The position numbers and the translations under genes are program-made. 12,597 bases of DNA from assembly GCA_021845325.1 (NCBI GenBank), contig JAKBRR010000013.1, positions 1-12,597 on the forward strand, written 5' to 3'. Shown in pieces: positions 5,824-12,597 of the stretch. The stretch is from Thermoplasmata archaeon (GTDB taxonomy: Archaea; Thermoplasmatota; Thermoplasmata; Thermoplasmatales; Thermoplasmataceae). The notes below the pieces were generated by a model. The model saw only the letters and a program-made list of their open reading frames with translations. It searched no databases and was not told the DNA's origin. Numbering within the stretch: position 1 is the stretch's first letter; the number at the start of each line of letters is the position of its first letter.

Positions 5824-7533
5824 TTAGAGGTTTCTTTTGATTCTCGAGGTGTCAGGTTTATCAGTGCGCAGTTCCCTTTTGAGGACCTTGCCGACGAGTG
5901 TTCTCGGAAGGTCCTTCTTGAATTCAACAGACTTCGGTCTCTTGTAAGGGGCAAGTTGCTTCGAAGCAAAATTCAGGAGCTCCAGCTCAGTTACGGGTGA
6001 ACCCTCTTTCTTTACAACATAGACCTTCACACTCTGTCCTCTTTTCGGGTCTGGAACGCCTATAGCAGCTGCTTCAATCACATCTGGATGTTTGTAAAAC
6101 ACTTCCTCTATTTCCCTGGGGTATACATTGTACCCGCTCGATATAATCATATCTTTTTTCCTATCGACAAGATATAGAAAACCGGACGAATCGAACTTCC
6201 CAATGTCCCCTGTCCTGAGCCAGCCATCGATCATAACCTCCGACGTTTCTGCTTCATTTCTCCAGTAACCTAGCATGACCTGCGGTCCCTTGACCAATAG
6301 CTCACCCTCCTCACCTAAAGCCACTGTTTCAAGTGAGTACTGGTTTATCAATCTTAGTTCAGTACCAGGGAGCGGTAGACCAACAGATCCTATCTTTCTT
6401 GCATTTCTATCTACTGGATTGGCAGTAACAACGGGTGAAGTCTCGCTCAATCCGTACCCTTCTATGAGGAGACCCCCGGTTATCTCCTCAAACTTTTTCT
6501 GCGTCTCAACCGGAAGTGGTGCACCGCCGGAAACGCAGACTTTTATTGATTTTAAATTATACTTTGCTATATCCGGTCTGTTAATCAATGATTTATACAG
6601 CGTGGGTACACCAGGCAGATAGTCAGGCTTGTATTTGTTGATCAATTTTAGAAGCGTTTCAGTGTCCCTTGGATCCGGAACAAAAACCATCTTTGAACCT
6701 GTTGTAACAGGTAGTACAAGAGAAGTCATCATCCCGTAAACATGGAAGAACGGCAGGGTTGACATGTAAATACCTGGATTATTCAGGCTCGAATGCCACG
6801 CTTTAAGCTGCGAAGTGTTTGCAACAAGATTTCTGTGAGATAGCATGGCTGCCTTTGGTGTTCCAGTGGTTCCACCTGTGAACTGAAAAAGCACAGGATC
6901 ATACTGTGGGTCTATCTTTTCTTCGGGCGAATTTCCACTTTTTATTAAATCGGTAAACCTGAACACTCTTCCCGTGTAGTTTATAACAGGCGGCTTTGGG
7001 TCTTTTCTTGTCTTCCTCTTGTAAACAAACGATGCAAGAGGAGTCAAAAAATCCTTAACCTGTGTGACTACTATGGATACGTCATTTTTCGCAAGGTTTG
7101 CGACTTTCTCATAATATAGATCCAGTGTTATGACCGCGGAGACCTCTGTACTCTTGTATTCTTCATGTATTTCCGCCTCTGTATAAATAGGATTTGTCTG
7201 TACTACGACTCCTCCAATCTTTGCGACTGCGAAAAATGAAATAGCATATTGAGGGGTATTTGGAAGTATAAATCCAACCTTTGCATCTTTGAAAAGTCTC
7301 AATTTCTCCTTCAGATTAAATGCGAGGGCATCGACCATTGCCAAGAATGATTTATAAGTTACTTTCTTTCCAAAGAAAACCAGTGCAACTGAATCTGGAT
7401 ACTTTGTTGCGGAGTCCTTTAATAATTGATATACACTCTTGTCAGGAATCTCTATATTCCTTTCATTACCTTGCGGGTAGCTCTTCTTCCACAATTCTTC
7501 AAGCGTTCGAGGGCTACTTTCAAGTTCAACCAT
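5824..7533 (-). CDS. Long-chain fatty acid-CoA ligase (AMP-forming)
   Basis: A 569-aa cytoplasmic adenylate-forming enzyme that activates a carboxylic acid with ATP to an acyl-AMP and transfers it to CoA. All core motifs are intact: A3 P-loop TGGTTGTPKA (219-228), A5 YGLSET (360-365), A7 with D443 in LRTGD, A8 hinge DRKKDMIISSGYNVYP (457-472), and A10 Lys549 in TLVGKVLKREL. YNVYPREIEEV and overall length match the FadD-like medium/long-chain group rather than acetyl-CoA synthetases. It has no transmembrane segment. No beta-oxidation genes are adjacent, so whether it serves fatty acid degradation or activation of other acids is open. It is divergent from triosephosphate isomerase across about 72 bp; AT-rich TATA-like sequence (7546-7563) lies 18-30 nt upstream of ATG 7533. 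Exact substrate chain length cannot be read from the sequence. Confidence 0.93.
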   Translation of the reverse strand: MVELESSPRTLEELWKKSYPQGNERNIEIPDKSVYQLLKDSATKYPDSVALVFFGKKVTYKSFLAMVDALAFNLKEKLRLFKDAKVGFILPNTPQYAISFFAVAKIGGVVVQTNPIYTEAEIHEEYKSTEVSAVITLDLYYEKVANLAKNDVSIVVTQVKDFLTPLASFVYKRKTRKDPKPPVINYTGRVFRFTDLIKSGNSPEEKIDPQYDPVLFQFTGGTTGTPKAAMLSHRNLVANTSQLKAWHSSLNNPGIYMSTLPFFHVYGMMTSLVLPVTTGSKMVFVPDPRDTETLLKLINKYKPDYLPGVPTLYKSLINRPDIAKYNLKSIKVCVSGGAPLPVETQKKFEEITGGLLIEGYGLSETSPVVTANPVDRNARKIGSVGLPLPGTELRLINQYSLETVALGEEGELLVKGPQVMLGYWRNEAETSEVMIDGWLRTGDIGKFDSSGFLYLVDRKKDMIISSGYNVYPREIEEVFYKHPDVIEAAAIGVPDPKRGQSVKVYVVKKEGSPVTELELLNFASKQLAPYKRPKSVEFKKDLPRTLVGKVLKRELRTDKPDTSRIKRNL

Positions 7534-7605
7534 AAGATAGTCAGATGATTTATAGTAATAAAATTTATTGATCTCTTTAGATTACTCTTGAAGGCACTTG
7601 ATAAA
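7534..7605. promoter_or_regulatory. Divergent promoter region, acyl-CoA ligase / triosephosphate isomerase
   Basis: The intergene is AT-rich, with overlapping TATA-like sequence at 7547-7568 (TTTATAGTAATAAAATTTAT) that could serve both directions. On the plus strand AATTTAT (7562-7568) would place the transcript start near 7592, giving a short leader before ATG 7606. Which box serves which gene cannot be decided by eye. Confidence 0.35.
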
Positions 7606-8259
7606 ATGTTATCATTCATAGTGAACCTAAAGTCTTACGAGATAGCCACCGGAAAACTTAATTCTGAATTTCTCAGTAAATGTCCTGATAGCCTGACAGA
7701 ACACGGCTGGAAAATTTTGTACGCTGTGAATCCGATAGATCTTGAATCAGCGTCAAGAACATCAGGCAAGGAGATAATAGCGCAGCACGTGGATCCTTTC
7801 ACATATGGGCCATACACCGGCAAGATCTCCGTCGAATCACTTCTTTCTTTAGGAGTCAGGGGATCCCTCCTGAACCACTCTGAAAACAGGGTCTCATTCG
7901 CAGATATAGAAACAACAATTAAGCACTCAAGCGGACTTGATTTTGAACTAACAGTGTGTGCAGCGGACGAGGATGAAGTCTCCAAAATCGCACGACTTTC
8001 TCCCAATTCAATAGCCTATGAACCACCTTCTCTAATTGGTGGGAACATCTCAGTTTCCTCATCAAAACCTGATGTCATCGAGCGAGCCAGCAAAATATGC
8101 AAAAAATCAGGTGTTAAGTTACTGGTAGGAGCAGGAATAAAGAAAGCAGACGACGTCAAACGCTCTATTGAACTCGGCGCAGATGGTATTTTAGTTGCCT
8201 CCGGGGTCGTTCTTTCTAGGGATCCAAAAAACGCAATAAATTCATTAATCAATTTTTAA
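7606..8259 (+). CDS. tpiA: Triosephosphate isomerase (archaeal short form)
   Basis: A 217-aa cytoplasmic TIM barrel that interconverts glyceraldehyde 3-phosphate and dihydroxyacetone phosphate in glycolysis and gluconeogenesis. From ATG 7606 it starts MLSFIVNLKSY, with substrate-binding N7 and K9. The catalytic His91 lies in LLNHSENR. The catalytic Glu139 lies in the YEPPSLIG block, and the phosphate-binding segments VGAGI and GADGILVAS follow near the C-terminus. The length is that of archaeal tetrameric TIMs, about 30 residues shorter than bacterial and eukaryotic forms. An in-frame TTG at 7588 would add six residues; ATG is preferred because archaeal homologues start just before the N-x-K strand. 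The next gene begins 14 nt after the stop, so the two are probably cotranscribed. Confidence 0.95.
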   Translation: MLSFIVNLKSYEIATGKLNSEFLSKCPDSLTEHGWKILYAVNPIDLESASRTSGKEIIAQHVDPFTYGPYTGKISVESLLSLGVRGSLLNHSENRVSFADIETTIKHSSGLDFELTVCAADEDEVSKIARLSPNSIAYEPPSLIGGNISVSSSKPDVIERASKICKKSGVKLLVGAGIKKADDVKRSIELGADGILVASGVVLSRDPKNAINSLINF

Positions 8260-8273
8260 TTCACCTTAGTTAA

Positions 8274-8948
8274 ATGGCAAAAGATAAAGATCAGGAGGTT
8301 TTTGTTGAACCTGAGTTCAACGAAAAAGAATTTCTTGAATATGAAAAGGAGAGGGCAAAAGCGACTGTAGTAATATTCCTTATTGCAGCAGCCCTTGGTT
8401 TACTTTCAGGTTATTTTTACATCATAGGAATTTGGTACGTTGGCGTCCTAATAATGCTTGGAATTCTTTTTTATTTCAAAAAAGTTTTCACTGCTCTTCA
8501 TCTTAAGCTTCCACAGCGCGGTACACATGTGTTCCTGCTTGTAATGGTATTTTTTCTGACATGGATAATTTTCTGGACAATTTTCCTTAACCCTCCGATA
8601 AGCAATATCGCAGGGCCACAGATTAGTAACTTCGAGGTTTCTGACTCACATGGTAACTGGACAACATTGAGCGAGAAAAATGGATTATATGCATACCCGA
8701 TACCACACAACAACGATCCTCTTTCATTCAGGGTTTATGTTTCATACATCGGCCCAATTCAAAACGTCTCTGTGTCATATTCGACTGCCGGTGGAGGTCC
8801 GGTGACATTAACATCGCATTATTACGACAGTTATGTTTATTTCAATGACACAGTTTCCACTGCAACCTACGATTTCACTGTGTCGGTTCTTTCACATGGA
8901 AGTTATTATTCAAACACCTTCGATGCTATATTCACTACACCATCTTGA
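8274..8948 (+). CDS. Small membrane protein with exported C-terminal beta domain
   Basis: A 224-aa protein of no family I recognise. Residues 1-28 are charged and cytoplasmic-like (DKDQEVFVEPEFNEKEF). Three membrane segments follow at about 29-48, 51-68 and 85-105. Residues 115-224 are hydrophilic, rich in Ser, Thr, Tyr and Asn, with N-x-S/T sites (NWT, NVS, NDT) and alternating patterns that suggest a beta-sandwich outside the cell, as in small Thermoplasmata membrane proteins. It starts 14 nt after triosephosphate isomerase and has no clear promoter or Shine-Dalgarno sequence, so it probably shares that transcript; a functional link with glycolysis is not implied. Confidence 0.75.
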   Translation: MAKDKDQEVFVEPEFNEKEFLEYEKERAKATVVIFLIAAALGLLSGYFYIIGIWYVGVLIMLGILFYFKKVFTALHLKLPQRGTHVFLLVMVFFLTWIIFWTIFLNPPISNIAGPQISNFEVSDSHGNWTTLSEKNGLYAYPIPHNNDPLSFRVYVSYIGPIQNVSVSYSTAGGGPVTLTSHYYDSYVYFNDTVSTATYDFTVSVLSHGSYYSNTFDAIFTTPS

Positions 8949-8957
8949 GAGAAAACT

Positions 8958-8965
8958 CATATTAA
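8958..8965 (+). promoter_or_regulatory. Possible TATA box of tRNA-Gly
   Basis: CATATTAA is centred about 28 nt upstream of the mature tRNA 5' end, with A-rich sequence before it. The stronger-looking TAATTATAA at 8971-8979 is too close to the tRNA to be its TATA box at normal spacing. Confidence 0.3.
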
Positions 8966-8989
8966 GCCCATAATTATAACCCTTTCAGA

Positions 8990-9064
8990 GCAGGTGTAGT
9001 GTAGACTGGTCTAGCACGGAAGCCTTCCAAGCTTTCGACCCGGGTCCAAATCCCGGCACCTGCA
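8990..9064 (+). tRNA. tRNA-Gly (TCC)
   Basis: The 75-nt cloverleaf has acceptor arms GCAGGTG/CACCTGC and discriminator A. The D arm is GTGTAGACTGGTCTAGCAC. The anticodon stem GAAGC/GCTTT surrounds the loop CTTCCAA, giving anticodon TCC. The T arm is CCGGG-TCCAAAT-CCCGG. The CCA end is not encoded and there is no intron. It reads GGA (and probably GGG) codons. Confidence 0.95.
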
Positions 9065-9153
9065 CTTCCAGTATGATATTCTAGTATCTTTTCAACTCAT
9101 TGATCGTTTATTAGGTAAACCACTACAGTCTAATATTGAGGTAAAAATACTCT

Positions 9154-9157
9154 GGAG
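9154..9157 (+). promoter_or_regulatory. Shine-Dalgarno site of the MBL-fold gene
   Basis: GGAG (within TGGAGAT) lies 5 nt before ATG 9163. It is the clearest Shine-Dalgarno site before a gene in this window, and it supports ATG 9163 over the in-frame ATG 9178 and ATG 9184. Confidence 0.5.
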
Positions 9158-9162
9158 ATAAA

Positions 9163-9792
9163 ATGAAGAGAGCAGCTATGAAGATGATAACAGTGGGACC
9201 ACTGCATACTAACTGCTATTTTATATCATCAGGATCGGAATTTGTTATTATCGATCCAGGTGGTGACTTTGACAAGATAACGCAGATTGCATCGACCATG
9301 CCAGGAGACCCGACCGGAGTGATCGCAACTCATGGCCATTTTGATCATGTAGCTGAAGCGGAAAAACTGTCAGAATTTCTTGGGGCTGAATTTATAATCC
9401 ATAGGAGAGACGCCGACATTATTGAATATACATGGAAGTTCGCGAGACAATTTGGATTTTACAATCCAGCTCCGCGTCCAGATTCACTCTTTGATCATAA
9501 CACTGCATTCAAACTAGGTAGCACTGAACTTTTGATAATAAATACACCAGGTCACACGCCAGGAAGCATATCGATCATATCTGGGGAATCAGTTTTCACA
9601 GGCGACTGTCTTTTTAGTGGTAATATAGGCAGGATGGATCTCGGTGGGAACGAAAGAGATATGGCTGAGAGCCTGAAGTGGTTCCTGACTCTTCCTCCAA
9701 AAACAAGATTATTCCCGGGTCATGGCCCTCCAACAATATTACAGAATGAAATTTCAATGATAAAAAGATACATTTCAGTTCTGGAACAATAG
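9163..9792 (+). CDS. Metallo-beta-lactamase-fold hydrolase (glyoxalase II-like)
   Basis: A 209-aa cytoplasmic protein with a complete two-metal site: H57, H59, D61 and H62 in ATHGHFDHV, H131 in NTPGHTPGS, the bridging D148 in FTGDCLF, and H187 in FPGHGP. The FTGD.LF...IGR.DL block (146-160) is characteristic of the glyoxalase II / YcbL-type branch, whose members hydrolyse thioesters of glutathione or of unknown thiols. Archaea of this type generally lack glutathione, so the natural substrate is uncertain and a gloB label is not justified. It lacks the long C-terminal helical domain of classical glyoxalase II. It has its own ribosome-binding site and appears to be a single-gene unit between tRNA-Gly and the MFS gene. 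Confidence 0.9.
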   Translation: MKRAAMKMITVGPLHTNCYFISSGSEFVIIDPGGDFDKITQIASTMPGDPTGVIATHGHFDHVAEAEKLSEFLGAEFIIHRRDADIIEYTWKFARQFGFYNPAPRPDSLFDHNTAFKLGSTELLIINTPGHTPGSISIISGESVFTGDCLFSGNIGRMDLGGNERDMAESLKWFLTLPPKTRLFPGHGPPTILQNEISMIKRYISVLEQ

Positions 9793-9857
9793 ATTAAGAT
9801 TGACACTCTTTAAATTGCTTTCATTAAGTAATCGTTATTATAGTTGCTCACAAACTA

Positions 9858-9865
9858 TTATATAA
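9858..9865 (+). promoter_or_regulatory. TATA box of the MFS transporter gene
   Basis: TTATATAA is centred about 24 nt upstream of GTG 9885, which predicts a leaderless transcript and supports the GTG start. A second AT stretch (9864-9874) overlaps. Confidence 0.5.
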
Positions 9866-9884
9866 TATTTAAAAATAAATAGAA

Positions 9885-11132
9885 GTGGAAGCGAATGGCA
9901 ATTCCGAAACAAGGATTAACCCATTTGTGTCCAACCTCTCTATTCTGAATATTTTTTTCTCTCTTTCGTTAACTGTGTTTTCTTTTGGGATAGTTATTTA
10001 CCTTGAAGATAATGCTATTTCTGTAATTTACGCTGGTATCGGCTTAACTATTGGCCAGCTGCTGCTTCTCGGAACTTCGATACTTCAGGGAAGGGCCATA
10101 GATAAGGGCTATTCCTTCAAGCTTATGGCAGCAGGAAGCATTCTTTATGGACTTGTTTTGTTCCTTATATATTTCACAGTTTCAATAGGTTATATTCCCA
10201 GTCTGCTGATCATTGCATTCATACCATTAATGCTTGTATTCGAAGGTGTTTTCAGATCATCACTAAATGCATTCATAGCCAAGGCCGCAGCTTCCAATGC
10301 TCTCGGGAAAAACTACTCCCGAGTACTCACATCTGAAGCAATAGGTAGCGCTCTTGCGTACGTTGTAATGGTTTATGGTGCATTCTCACTTTCATTGTCA
10401 CTCGTATTTGTGTCAAGTTCAATCCTTTTAGTTGCTATTGCGCTCCTCAGTTTCTTCTTCCTGCGTTCTAAAGAAAGGGACGTAATGAGGAAGGCAGAGT
10501 CATCGGTGCGAAGACCAGGTTTCGTGGAAAGTATCAGAAATCTTAGTTCAAAGAAGAATTTTGCAATTCCACTCATCACATCCAAGGCATTCATGACAGT
10601 AGGAATAATAGGCTTCACCTTTTTTTATGTCCCGACAGGTGTTTACTTAGGTATCCCACCGGAATATTCTTTTACGTTCCTGCTGATCACCTATCTTCTA
10701 GCAATACTGATAGGCAAATATGGTGAGAAGGTCGTAGACAAGCATCAGGGGTTTGGTCGTGGCTTTGTCTCACTTAATATGATGTTTGATGTGATAACCT
10801 ATGGTCTTGTGGTATTATCCATGATATACAGACTGGATTATCTTTTTCTAATTGCAGCTTTATTTGCAAGTCCCGGTGTTTTATTGGTATCCGGAGCAAT
10901 GACCTATGAAGTCGGTGTTATAGGGAGAGAATCGAGAGGTATGTTTGGCGGAGTACAGAGACAATTTATCGGCGTAATATCCGCTTTCGTCTCCTTTCCT
11001 CTTACATACATTTTCACAAGAAACCCAACCTATATGTGGGGCATCGTATTTTCAGCATCCGTACTTTCATTTATAATCACATTCGCAATCCCATCGGCAA
11101 TTCCATCAACTGGTGCAGTGCCAGTTAATTAA
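9885..11132 (+). CDS. MFS-type transporter, 12 transmembrane helices
   Basis: A 415-aa membrane protein with 12 predicted helices, about 18-40, 47-68, 79-100, 104-124, 150-168, 171-193, 230-252, 260-278, 297-316, 318-338, 359-376 and 383-404. The TM2-3 loop GRAIDKGYS (69-77) fits the MFS motif A pattern G+..D+.G. A basic central loop (194-224) separates the halves, and the TM8-9 loop GKYGEKVVDKHQG (277-289) is the weaker second copy. The substrate cannot be inferred; nearby genes give no pathway context. The start is GTG 9885, supported by TATA spacing; ATG 9895 is out of frame. It is probably monocistronic, since the TPR gene downstream has its own promoter. Confidence 0.88.
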   Translation: MEANGNSETRINPFVSNLSILNIFFSLSLTVFSFGIVIYLEDNAISVIYAGIGLTIGQLLLLGTSILQGRAIDKGYSFKLMAAGSILYGLVLFLIYFTVSIGYIPSLLIIAFIPLMLVFEGVFRSSLNAFIAKAAASNALGKNYSRVLTSEAIGSALAYVVMVYGAFSLSLSLVFVSSSILLVAIALLSFFFLRSKERDVMRKAESSVRRPGFVESIRNLSSKKNFAIPLITSKAFMTVGIIGFTFFYVPTGVYLGIPPEYSFTFLLITYLLAILIGKYGEKVVDKHQGFGRGFVSLNMMFDVITYGLVVLSMIYRLDYLFLIAALFASPGVLLVSGAMTYEVGVIGRESRGMFGGVQRQFIGVISAFVSFPLTYIFTRNPTYMWGIVFSASVLSFIITFAIPSAIPSTGAVPVN

Positions 11133-11189
11133 ATTGTTTTATGGATAAAGTCGAACAGTATTTTCCATATTTGTTATATTCTACTTTTA

Positions 11190-11234
11190 CCCTATCATAT
11201 AAACAATAATGTTTATATTATTTATATGATAGGG
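11190..11234. promoter_or_regulatory. 45-bp perfect inverted repeat over the TPR gene promoter (operator)
   Basis: The left arm CCCTATCATATAAA (11190-11203) is the exact reverse complement of the right arm TTTATATGATAGGG (11221-11234), with a 17-nt spacer. A second, nested repeat, ATAAAC (11199-11204) with GTTTAT (11211-11216), lies within it. The likely TATA box, TTTATATTA (11212-11220), is in the spacer, and ATG 11240 begins 5 bp past the right arm. If the mRNA is leaderless, this is a DNA operator rather than an RNA hairpin: a dimeric or tetrameric protein bound here would compete with TBP. Confidence 0.7.
11212..11220 (+). promoter_or_regulatory. TATA box of the TPR protein gene
   Basis: TTTATATTA is centred about 24 nt upstream of ATG 11240 and lies between the arms of the large palindrome. 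No Shine-Dalgarno sequence precedes the ATG (GGGCACCG). Confidence 0.5.
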
Positions 11235-11239
11235 CACCG

Positions 11240-12550
11240 ATGGACTACAAGGCATCAGATTTTCTCATGGAATCCATGAAGGATCTATTTGCTGATCGCA
11301 TTAAACTTAGTCCAGAACTTACTGAGACAATTAAGCCAGAAACAATGTTCCTTCTGCTTGAAGCACTGAGACTCATAGGAATAGCGACAGTTACAATTTC
11401 GCATGATGGCTCACTTAAATATACTGAATCCAAAGATATGGCGCCACTTATAATTGAGGATCAGAAACGAAAGCGGAATCAGGGAAAAGTCGGAGAGTTC
11501 CTCCATGTCCTGGATCTTGTCGGCGAAGGAAAGATGGATCTTGCTGACGCTGAGAGTTTTCTCGCAGAAACCTTCCTGCAACAGGGCAAAATTGATGAAG
11601 CAATGGATACAATCGATATTATTGAAAAAACACCCATATCGAATATAGTTCCAAAGAACGTAGGCAGGATTTTTAGAATCAAGGGAGCATTATCCTTTTA
11701 CAAAGGGGACTATGAAGGGTCTATTAATTATCTTAATAAGGCAGTTGAAAAGTGTGAATTATCAGATGATATTGATTGCGTCGCCTTCAGCTTGCTAGGT
11801 TTGGGAAATGTATATAGTGCAATGGGTCAATACGAGGAGGCTTTCCAAAAGTACGAAAGATCATTTATTCTATTCAAAGAAAAAGATTTTCTTCAAGGTA
11901 TGGCAAAAATTAAGATCAATCTTTCCTACACTTATTCCAAAATGGGTCTTCTGCAAAAGTCTACGGAGGCAAACAAGGAGGCAATTATTTTATCCCAAAG
12001 GCTTAATGATCCATTCCTTCTCGAAGAATGTTATTTAAATAGGAGTGCACTTCTATTAGTTCTTGGAATGCATGAAGATGCATATGAAAGTATTATGAAT
12101 TCATATCTATTATCATTGGAAACCATGAATAAAAGAGTGTTTCATCTTTCAAGGCTCCTAATTCTCTCAATTGATATTTCATTTAAGAGGAAAAATCTTA
12201 CCTACCATTTTATTGAAGAAGCCATTCAGTACTTCAAAGAGAGTGAAAACGAAGTTGATCTTGCATTTTGTAACGAGATAATTGGTGAGTATTATATCGC
12301 TAATGGAATGAACGAGGAAACGAGGTCCCTTACAAATATTACGATTAACAGATATGACGATCTCAAGGACCTAGCGAGTTTGGTTTCAGCTGGTACTAAA
12401 CTCTTAAGGACTATGATAATCTATCAATCTACCCCACAACTAATAAAAGAAACTTATAAAAATGTCCTTTCACACTTGAAAAATACAAAATTAAGTCAGA
12501 TGTTTAAAAAATATACATCTGAGTTTTTAACTAAAAATTACCAGCTGTAG
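11240..12550 (+). CDS. Tetratricopeptide-repeat protein
   Basis: A 436-aa soluble, mostly helical protein. TPR-like helix pairs are visible at about 103-130 (FLAETFLQQGKIDEAM), 142-173, 183-214 (LGLGNVYSAMGQYEEAFQKY, the best match to the consensus), 223-254 (INLSYTYSKMGLLQKS) and 263-296, with weaker ones to about 415. Residues 33-62 (TMFLLLEALRLIGIATV, then a DGSLKY turn) have helix-helix-strand-turn-strand character that could be a small winged-helix-like domain; this is a guess. TPR arrays bind other proteins, so a scaffold or sensor/regulator role is likely, but the partner is unknown. The large palindrome over its promoter suggests tight regulation, perhaps autoregulation. It has no signal peptide or membrane segment. 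ATG 11240 fits the TATA spacing. Confidence 0.85.
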   Translation: MDYKASDFLMESMKDLFADRIKLSPELTETIKPETMFLLLEALRLIGIATVTISHDGSLKYTESKDMAPLIIEDQKRKRNQGKVGEFLHVLDLVGEGKMDLADAESFLAETFLQQGKIDEAMDTIDIIEKTPISNIVPKNVGRIFRIKGALSFYKGDYEGSINYLNKAVEKCELSDDIDCVAFSLLGLGNVYSAMGQYEEAFQKYERSFILFKEKDFLQGMAKIKINLSYTYSKMGLLQKSTEANKEAIILSQRLNDPFLLEECYLNRSALLLVLGMHEDAYESIMNSYLLSLETMNKRVFHLSRLLILSIDISFKRKNLTYHFIEEAIQYFKESENEVDLAFCNEIIGEYYIANGMNEETRSLTNITINRYDDLKDLASLVSAGTKLLRTMIIYQSTPQLIKETYKNVLSHLKNTKLSQMFKKYTSEFLTKNYQL

Positions 12551-12597
12551 GTTCCACCAGATACTCCCAATCGTGGCACCTCCTCTTCAGTTTTTAA
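12551..12597. other. Right window edge, unresolved
   Basis: These 47 bases follow the TPR stop. A minus-strand frame open from the edge to TAA 12540-12538 (ending GVSGGTYSW) could be the C-terminus of a convergent gene overlapping the TPR gene by 13 nt. Another minus frame (ending EYLVEPTAGNF) is preceded by a stop at the edge, and a plus-strand frame is also open. The piece is too short to decide. Confidence 0.2.

Noticed and set aside
8971..8979. TAATTATAA as the tRNA-Gly TATA box
   Set aside because: Its centre is only about 15 nt from the mature tRNA 5' end, too close for normal archaeal TBP spacing.
9163..9792. Naming the MBL-fold gene gloB (hydroxyacylglutathione hydrolase)
   Set aside because: The protein lacks the C-terminal glutathione-binding helical domain, and glutathione is not expected in such archaea.
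12538..12597. Convergent minus-strand gene at the right edge
   Set aside because: Only 19 codons are visible and two other frames look equally protein-like, so I could not support a CDS call.

Overview
The window looks like chromosomal DNA of a Thermoplasmatales-type euryarchaeon. It is AT-rich. It has two archaeal-type tRNA genes whose 3' CCA is not encoded, an archaeal (short-form) triosephosphate isomerase, several GTG/TTG starts, and TATA-like boxes centred about 24-30 nt upstream of many start codons, which implies leaderless mRNAs. The secreted YVTN beta-propeller protein carries an N-terminal beta domain of the kind common in Thermoplasmata surface proteins. The genus cannot be fixed from this alone. 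No CRISPR array, insertion sequence or phage gene was seen.

Layout. 1-925 (-): a secreted YVTN-repeat surface protein, open to the left edge and broken by a one-base frameshift in a C6 tract. 926-1567: a gene-poor stretch containing tRNA-Lys(CTT) on the minus strand. 1568-2089 (+): a YgjP/DUF45-type zinc metallopeptidase. 2196-2771 (+): an isochorismatase-fold hydrolase lacking the family cysteine. 2873-3781 (+) and 3771-5750 (-): two tail-to-tail membrane proteins that appear to be paralogues; the long one has an internally duplicated membrane domain and a C-terminal iron-sulfur module. 5824-7533 (-): a long-chain fatty acid-CoA ligase, divergent from 7606-8259 (+), triosephosphate isomerase, which is closely followed by a small membrane protein (8274-8948). 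8990-9064 (+): tRNA-Gly(TCC). 9163-9792 (+): a metallo-beta-lactamase-fold hydrolase. 9885-11132 (+): an MFS transporter. 11240-12550 (+): a TPR protein whose promoter lies inside a perfect 45-bp inverted repeat.

Most of the genes are single transcription units, each with its own putative TATA box; the TIM/membrane-protein pair is the only likely operon. Two points deserve most attention. The first is the 302-aa/659-aa membrane protein pair: a repeated membrane module with conserved intramembrane glutamates, fused in the larger protein to Cys motifs and a two-cluster ferredoxin domain in which one cluster ligand is Ile. The second is the 14-bp-arm palindrome that brackets the TATA box of the TPR gene.
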